This document shows, in pieces, positions 1-5,929 of a stretch of DNA of 5,929 nt. Positions within the stretch are counted from its first letter, which is position 1, and the number at the start of each line of letters is the position of its first letter. The stretch comes from Sulfurovum sp. bin170 (GTDB taxonomy: Bacteria > Campylobacterota > Campylobacteria > Campylobacterales > Sulfurovaceae). The notes beneath the pieces were generated by a model. That model did no database searches, was not told the origin of the DNA, and saw only the letters and a list, made by a program, of their open reading frames with translations. Made by a program: the position numbers and the translations under genes. Location: NCBI RefSeq assembly GCF_010892395.1, contig NZ_JAACKB010000157.1, positions 1 through 5,929 on the forward strand. Reading direction: 5' to 3'.

Positions 1-504
1 CATATCAGGATGAATTATATATGATGATATAAGCAACGCGGTTAGACCGATAAGAGATGATAACGAAGAGATTTTAAGAACCTTACTAGAAATAACCCAC
101 ACAACTATAGCAATAAGTGACTCAACAGGAAGCATAACAAGTAGCACACCAAATCCAGTAGCTACACCTTTGCCACCCTCAAACCCTAGAAATGGACTAA
201 AGCAATGTCCCACAACTGACAACACAGCTAGTGTCCAGAGTACACTATCATCTGCACCCAAAGCCATTGCCACAAATATAACAATCATCCCTTTCGTAGC
301 ATCCAAAGCAAAAGTAATAATAGTAAGCTTTTTTGCTAAATGAGGGGCTTTCTCTTTGAGAACTCTAAGCACATTAGTTGCTCCAATATTTCCACTTCCC
401 TCTTTTCGCACATCGACATCAGCAAAAACTTTTGCCAAGATAAATCCAAATGGTATAGCTGCGATAAGATAGGCACTTAGGTATAGTATTATATTTAAAT
501 CCAT
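1..504 (-). CDS. plsY: Glycerol-3-phosphate acyltransferase PlsY (acyl-phosphate dependent), 3' end cut by window edge
   Basis: PlsY is an inner-membrane enzyme that transfers an acyl group from acyl-phosphate to glycerol-3-phosphate, giving lysophosphatidic acid, the first step of phospholipid synthesis. My translation of the minus strand reads MDLNIILYLSAYLIAAIPFG at the start. It then shows the three family signatures: EGSGNIGATNVLR near residues 35-47, LDATKG near 67-72, and GHCFSPFLGFEGGKGVATG near 98-116. Hydrophobic segments between them fit a multi-pass membrane protein. The 168 codons seen run open to the window edge. The family is usually about 200 residues, so roughly 30-40 C-terminal residues lie outside. 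The start at 504 is chosen because GGAG sits 6 bases upstream. An in-frame ATG at 516 has no such site. The gene is divergent from nadA. Identification is secure from the motifs. Confidence 0.96.
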   Translation of the reverse strand, partial: MDLNIILYLSAYLIAAIPFGFILAKVFADVDVRKEGSGNIGATNVLRVLKEKAPHLAKKLTIITFALDATKGMIVIFVAMALGADDSVLWTLAVLSVVGHCFSPFLGFEGGKGVATGFGVLLVMLPVESLIAIVVWVISSKVLKISSLSSLIGLTALLISSYIIHPDM

Positions 505-576
505 AGTATTCTCCATTTTTTATCGCAATTTTAACTAAAAATATGCTATTTTCTGCTTTTAAATTAAAGGTATCAT
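505..576. promoter_or_regulatory. Divergent promoter region between plsY and nadA
   Basis: This 72-bp, very AT-rich spacer must carry the start signals of both divergent genes. For plsY, the minus strand has TAAAAT at 533-528, a five-of-six match to the -10 consensus, placed suitably before the ribosome site. For nadA, the plus strand has TATGCT at 542-547 as a possible -10, and AAAGG at 566-570 is the ribosome site, 6 bases before the ATG. No clear -35 box is visible on either strand, which is common in Campylobacterota, where -35 elements are weak. I saw no operator palindrome. The promoter positions are inference. Confidence 0.35.
511..514 (-). promoter_or_regulatory. Ribosome binding site of plsY
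   Basis: On the minus strand GGAG lies 6 bases before the ATG at 504. It also overlaps the alternative in-frame ATG at 516, so it can only serve the 504 start. This fixes the N-terminus as MDLNII rather than MENTMDLNII. Confidence 0.65.
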
Positions 577-1575
577 ATGAGCATAGACTATAAAGCAGAA
601 ATAGAGAGACTAAAAGCAAAGCTTCCCGTAACCGTTGTTGGACATTTTTATCAGAGAGATGAAGTTTTTGAGATGGCAGACATCACAGGTGATAGCTTGG
701 AGTTGGCAAGAAAATGTAAAATTGATAAGAACCCTTGGGTTGTTTTTTGTGGGGTTGGTTTTATGGGACAAAGTGTAAAGGTTATAGCTCCCCAAAAAAG
801 AGTGCTAATGCCCAAAATCGCCTGTTGTGCAATGGCAAGGATGATAGATGCCTCTTATTTTGATGACTCTGTTCAATATATGGTAGAGAGAGGTATCCCA
901 AAGGAGAATATCCTACCTATCACTTACATTAATAGTGATGCAACAGTCAAAGCCAAAGTGGGTGAGATGGGTGGTTTGGTTTGTACCTCTTCCAATGCCT
1001 ATAAGATTATCGAAAAAGGGCTAGAGAGTGGTAAGAAGATTCTTTTTGTTCCAGATAGATGTTTAGGACAGAACTTTGCAAACTCAATGGGTCTAAAGTC
1101 ATGTATCATAGGCGAGGGGGAGTGTGACCCAAAAGAGGCTGATGTTATCTGTTTCAATGGTTTCTGCTCTGTTCACCAGCTCTTTACTCTTGATGATATA
1201 GAGTTCTATCGCAATAGATATCCAGACATATTGATAGCGGTTCATCCAGAGTGTGACCCTGCCATCGTAGAGGCTTCTGATTTTGCAGGTTCTACCTCTC
1301 AACTTATCGAATTCGTAGCAGAGCTTGACCCAGAGCAAAAGGTGGCTGTAGGGACAGAGTACAACTTGGTAAATCGTATGCGTCCAGGTGGGAATACTTT
1401 TGTACTCTCCTCAACCAAACCAGAGTGTCCTACCATGAATGAGACTACGATAGAAGATCTGTATTTGACTTTGAAATCTATAGAAGATGGGCAACCGATT
1501 AATGAGATTGTGGTGAATGAGCATACGATTAAGTATGCCAATTTGGCTTTAGAGAGAATGTTGGCGATTAAGTAG
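577..1575 (+). CDS. nadA: Quinolinate synthase NadA ([4Fe-4S] enzyme)
   Basis: NadA condenses iminoaspartate with dihydroxyacetone phosphate to make quinolinate, the second step of de novo NAD synthesis in the cytoplasm. At 332 residues it has the length of the shorter NadA class. The three cluster-binding cysteines can be placed: Cys84 in ACCAMARM, Cys197 in GFCSVHQLF and Cys284 in PECPTMN. Other conserved elements are GHFYQRDEV (22-30), GDS (38-40), FCGVGFM (57-63), TYINSDATVKA (116-126), CTSSNA (136-141), PDRCLG (159-164), HPEC (223-226) and GTEYNL (259-264). AAAGG lies 6 bases before the ATG. The gene opens a rightward block, and its TAG is followed directly by the nadC ATG, so the two are probably co-transcribed and translationally coupled. 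Two cysteines stand side by side at 83-84; alignment to the usual AGC-x-x-A pattern favours Cys84 as the ligand. Confidence 0.98.
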   Translation: MSIDYKAEIERLKAKLPVTVVGHFYQRDEVFEMADITGDSLELARKCKIDKNPWVVFCGVGFMGQSVKVIAPQKRVLMPKIACCAMARMIDASYFDDSVQYMVERGIPKENILPITYINSDATVKAKVGEMGGLVCTSSNAYKIIEKGLESGKKILFVPDRCLGQNFANSMGLKSCIIGEGECDPKEADVICFNGFCSVHQLFTLDDIEFYRNRYPDILIAVHPECDPAIVEASDFAGSTSQLIEFVAELDPEQKVAVGTEYNLVNRMRPGGNTFVLSSTKPECPTMNETTIEDLYLTLKSIEDGQPINEIVVNEHTIKYANLALERMLAIK

Positions 1576-2400
1576 ATGTTAAAAGATAAATTTATAGAAG
1601 CGATGGTAGCAGAAGATGTAGGTCGTGGCGATCTCTTTTCGCGTATCTCTAAGTCTAAGGAGGTTCGAGCCTATATTATTGCCAAGAGTGATGGAGTCTT
1701 TGCAGGTCGAGAGTATATTGATACATTGGCAAAGATGTATGATTTAAAATTGGATTGGCAGGTTGAGGATGGAACCTCTTTTAAAATAGGAGAGAAGCTT
1801 CTTTTTGTCTCTGGTGACTCCAAATATATACTTTCACTAGAGCGTTCTATTTTAGATATAGCACTTCATGCTAGTTCTATTGCCACATTGACAGAGAAGT
1901 TTGTCAAAAAAATAGAGCCTTATGGTGTGAAGCTTTTGGATACTCGAAAAACTAGACCTCTGCTTAGAGAGTTTGAGAAGTATGCGGTGCGTTGTGGTGG
2001 TGGGATTAACCATCGTATGGGTTTGGATGACTGTTTGATGTTAAAAGATACGCATCTCAAAACAATTGATAATCTAAATCTATTTATGAAAGAGGTTCGG
2101 CAGAAGATTCCTTTTACTTCCAAAGTAGAGATAGAGTGTGAGAGCTTAGAGATGGTTAGAGATGCGATGGAAGCAGGGGCTGATATTGTGATGTGTGATA
2201 ACATGACCAATGAAGCTATAGTAGAAGTGGTCGCGTTTAGAGATGCTTCCTTTCCTAATATTTTGCTTGAAGCTAGTGGAAATGTATCATTGGAGACTGT
2301 TGAAGAGATTGCAAAGACAGGGGTAGATGCCATCTCTTCTGGTGCATTGATTCATCAAGCCAACTGGATAGACCTCTCTATGAAGATGGAAAAGAGCTAG
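1576..2400 (+). CDS. nadC: Nicotinate-nucleotide diphosphorylase (carboxylating), quinolinate phosphoribosyltransferase NadC
   Basis: NadC converts quinolinate and PRPP to nicotinate mononucleotide, CO2 and pyrophosphate, so it consumes the product of the adjacent NadA. The 274 residues match the family length and resemble H. pylori NadC along their whole extent. Landmarks are EDVGRGDLF (13-21), the N-terminal barrel-like domain to about 110, the PRPP/quinolinate segment LLDTRKTRPLLREFEKYAV (120-138), GGGINHRMGLDD (141-152), KDTH (157-160), VEIECES (184-190), DIVMCDNM (203-210), EASGNVS (232-238) and DAISSGALIHQA (251-262). The usual SGIAT before the active site reads SSIAT (100-104), a mild substitution of Gly by Ser. 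The ATG touches the nadA stop with no spacer and has no strong ribosome site of its own, which suggests translational coupling. The C-terminus matches relatives, so the gene is complete. Confidence 0.98.
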   Translation: MLKDKFIEAMVAEDVGRGDLFSRISKSKEVRAYIIAKSDGVFAGREYIDTLAKMYDLKLDWQVEDGTSFKIGEKLLFVSGDSKYILSLERSILDIALHASSIATLTEKFVKKIEPYGVKLLDTRKTRPLLREFEKYAVRCGGGINHRMGLDDCLMLKDTHLKTIDNLNLFMKEVRQKIPFTSKVEIECESLEMVRDAMEAGADIVMCDNMTNEAIVEVVAFRDASFPNILLEASGNVSLETVEEIAKTGVDAISSGALIHQANWIDLSMKMEKS

Positions 2401-2474
2401 ATATTCAATATTTTAAAACTAACCGTGTTAATCAAGAGGTTCTTGATGTTCTATCCGATATGATTGCATATTAA
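2304..2474 (+). other. Out-of-frame, coding-like stretch overlapping and following nadC (possible gene remnant)
   Basis: In the frame two bases ahead of nadC, the region 2304-2474 is open and ends in TAA. Past the nadC stop it reads DIQYFKTNRVNQEVLDVL and then SDMIAY. This has a balanced, protein-like composition rather than the low-complexity product expected of AT-rich spacer. There is no convincing ATG or ribosome site at its head. It may be the 3' remnant of a gene once located between nadC and the M23 gene, or it may be chance. I do not recognise the family. Confidence 0.2.
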
Positions 2475-2498
2475 TTATAAAAAAATGGGATCAATACA

Positions 2499-3905
2499 AT
2501 GAGACGAAAAAGAAGAACATATAGTAGTGGTGGAAGCTCTAAAAGTGCATGGATTATAATGTTGGGATTGTCCGTTGGTGCAGGTGCTTATATATTTACC
2601 AGTCCTGCCTTTGAGAGAGAGCAACCTGTTATTGAGACAAAAGAGAATATCTATTGGAATAGACGAGACCCACTTGAGATAACAGTTGTAGATAATTTAG
2701 CTATTAAATCATATGATGTTAAAATCTCTGATGGACAAAACTCTGTTATTCTAGCCAATGAGTTAATACTAGAACCAGATCAAAAGAGTAGAGTGATAAA
2801 AGTTGAGTACCCTAAAAAACCAGTTAAAGGTGTTAGGCTAAATCCAAAATCAAACTCTTTTAAATTAACAGTAACAGTAACAGATAGAAGCAACTGGGGC
2901 TTTTTTCAAGGTAATACAGTTACCAAAGATATCTTTGTAGAGATAGATTATAAACAACCTGATGTAAACATTTTATCTAACTCATACTCTATTACGCAAG
3001 GTGGTTCAGGGCTGGTTGTCTTTCAAGTAAAAGATGAGTCGCTAAAAGAGTTCTATCTGGAAGCCGAAGGGAAAAGATTTGAGGTAACTCCTTATAAAAA
3101 AGATGGATATTATGCTGCATTGGTAGCTTGGCCTTTTAAACAAGAGAACTTTTCAGCAAGAATTATTGCAGAAGATATGGCAGAGAATAAAAGAGTAGTA
3201 AATGTACCATTTTATACTAAAACTAGGAACTATAAAGTCTCTTGGATTAAAGCTAGAGACAACTTTATAGATGGGAAAATATCTGATTTGGCAAATGCTG
3301 ACCCTCAATATGCTCTAGTAACAGATAGAGTTGCGAAATTAAAGATTATCAATGAAGATATGAGAATAGTAAATGAGAAACTTATCCATACTCTATCTGA
3401 AAAAGTTTCAAAGGAGATGTTACATTCATGGAAGATAAAGCCATTTTATCCTCTAAAAAACGCAGCAAAAGTTGCAAGTTATGGGGATGAGAGACACTAT
3501 TATTATGGAGAGAAGAGTAATGAGGTTTCTCAATCTTATCATGTTGGATTAGATATGGCAAGCACGAAGATGGCTCAGATACTCACATCCAATGATGGAA
3601 GAGTTGTATATAGTAACTACAATGGTATATATGGTAACATGCCTATGGTAGACCATGGATTGGGACTCTTTACAATATATGGACACTGCTCAAATATTTT
3701 GGTACAAGAGGGTGAAGATGTAGTAGCAGGCGCTCCTATTGCACAGACAGGAGTATCTGGTTTGGCTCTTGGTGACCACTTGCATTTTGGTGTTTTGGTT
3801 CAAGGTATAGAGGTTCGTCCTGAAGAGTGGATGGACAAGAAGTGGATTCGTGACAATGTTGATAAAATCTTCAAAGAGGCAGATAAGATAATTGATGGTA
3901 AATAG
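2499..3905 (+). CDS. Membrane-anchored M23 family (LytM-type) metallopeptidase, likely peptidoglycan endopeptidase
   Basis: This is probably a zinc endopeptidase acting on peptidoglycan cross-links in the periplasm. The 468 residues start with an Arg/Lys-rich tip, then one hydrophobic segment (about 17-34) that would act as a signal anchor. Two beta-rich stretches follow (about 50-150 and 153-240), which look like Ig-like sandwich modules. Next comes a charged helical linker (about 248-308) and the M23 domain (about 315-435). Zinc and catalytic residues are all present: His348 and Asp352 in HVGLDMA, His396 in YGHCS, and His427 and His429 in GDHLHFG. Start support is modest, with only GGGA 8 bases before the ATG. 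It follows nadC by 98 bp in the same direction, so it may share its transcript or use the AT-rich spacer as a promoter. Related Campylobacterota proteins (Csd and Pgp families) set cell shape, but orthology to a named one cannot be claimed. Confidence 0.9.
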   Translation: MRRKRRTYSSGGSSKSAWIIMLGLSVGAGAYIFTSPAFEREQPVIETKENIYWNRRDPLEITVVDNLAIKSYDVKISDGQNSVILANELILEPDQKSRVIKVEYPKKPVKGVRLNPKSNSFKLTVTVTDRSNWGFFQGNTVTKDIFVEIDYKQPDVNILSNSYSITQGGSGLVVFQVKDESLKEFYLEAEGKRFEVTPYKKDGYYAALVAWPFKQENFSARIIAEDMAENKRVVNVPFYTKTRNYKVSWIKARDNFIDGKISDLANADPQYALVTDRVAKLKIINEDMRIVNEKLIHTLSEKVSKEMLHSWKIKPFYPLKNAAKVASYGDERHYYYGEKSNEVSQSYHVGLDMASTKMAQILTSNDGRVVYSNYNGIYGNMPMVDHGLGLFTIYGHCSNILVQEGEDVVAGAPIAQTGVSGLALGDHLHFGVLVQGIEVRPEEWMDKKWIRDNVDKIFKEADKIIDGK

Positions 3906-3924
3906 TATTTTTACCAATTTGTAG

Positions 3925-3946
3925 GGGCAGAGCCAAGTCTCTGCCC
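3925..3946. terminator. Hairpin after the M23 gene, likely terminator or palindromic repeat
   Basis: GGGCAGAG (3925-3932) pairs perfectly with CTCTGCCC (3939-3946) around a 6-base loop. On the plus strand it is followed by TTTGTATAG, a short and imperfect U-tract, so it is a weak-looking intrinsic terminator for the rightward block. It lies 19 bases after the M23 stop. On the minus strand no T-tract follows. The preceding GTAGGGGCAGAG also resembles the start of the GTAGGGGC-type palindromic repeats scattered between genes in many bacteria. Confidence 0.5.
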
Positions 3947-3959
3947 TTTGTATAGTAAG

Positions 3960-5905
<1,946 letters not shown>

Positions 5906-5929
5906 TTGGGGCCCCTAACTCTAAAACAG

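Noticed and set aside
419..619. 66-codon minus-strand frame spanning the plsY-nadA promoter region
   Set aside because: It overlaps both plsY in another frame and the nadA start, and has no recognisable motif. The plsY reading with its clear signatures explains this stretch.
1920..2333. 137-codon open frame on the minus strand inside nadC
   Set aside because: It lies wholly antisense to a strongly conserved gene, has no ribosome site, and its Ser-rich product is what reverse-complemented coding DNA tends to give.

Overview
The window looks like ordinary chromosomal housekeeping DNA from an AT-rich Campylobacterota (epsilonproteobacterial) bacterium, probably of the Sulfurovum/Sulfurimonas/Helicobacter side. 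The best evidence is NadC: it closely resembles the Helicobacter pylori enzyme as I remember it, including the LLDTRKTRPLLR and DAIS-GALIHQA segments. NadA, GroEL with its Gly-Met tail, and PlsY fit this assignment. No species call is possible from the sequence alone.

Layout. Positions 1-504 (minus strand) hold the first 168 codons of plsY, cut by the left edge. A 72-bp AT-rich divergent promoter region separates it from a rightward block. That block is nadA (577-1575), nadC (1576-2400, abutting nadA with no gap) and, after 98 bp, a membrane-anchored M23 metallopeptidase (2499-3905). Two perfect 8-bp hairpins (3925-3946 and 3960-3979) lie where this block converges on the leftward groES-groEL operon. 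In that operon groEL is 3975-5615 and groES lies upstream, with its stop codon overlapping the groEL start by one base.

How the genes work together. NadA and NadC catalyse consecutive steps of de novo NAD synthesis: iminoaspartate to quinolinate, then quinolinate to nicotinate mononucleotide. NadB, or an aspartate dehydrogenase, must be encoded elsewhere. PlsY makes lysophosphatidic acid for membrane lipids. The M23 protein probably trims peptidoglycan. GroEL and GroES form the chaperonin.

The oddest thing is at the right edge. The first 14 or so residues of GroES, which form a core beta strand, are missing. An unrelated, locally GC-rich stretch replaces them from about position 5840 to the window end. 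This is either a real rearrangement that breaks groES or an assembly or contig-end artefact. A second, weaker oddity is a coding-like out-of-frame stretch just after nadC. I found no CRISPR array, tRNA, rRNA, complete mobile element or convincing undescribed system.
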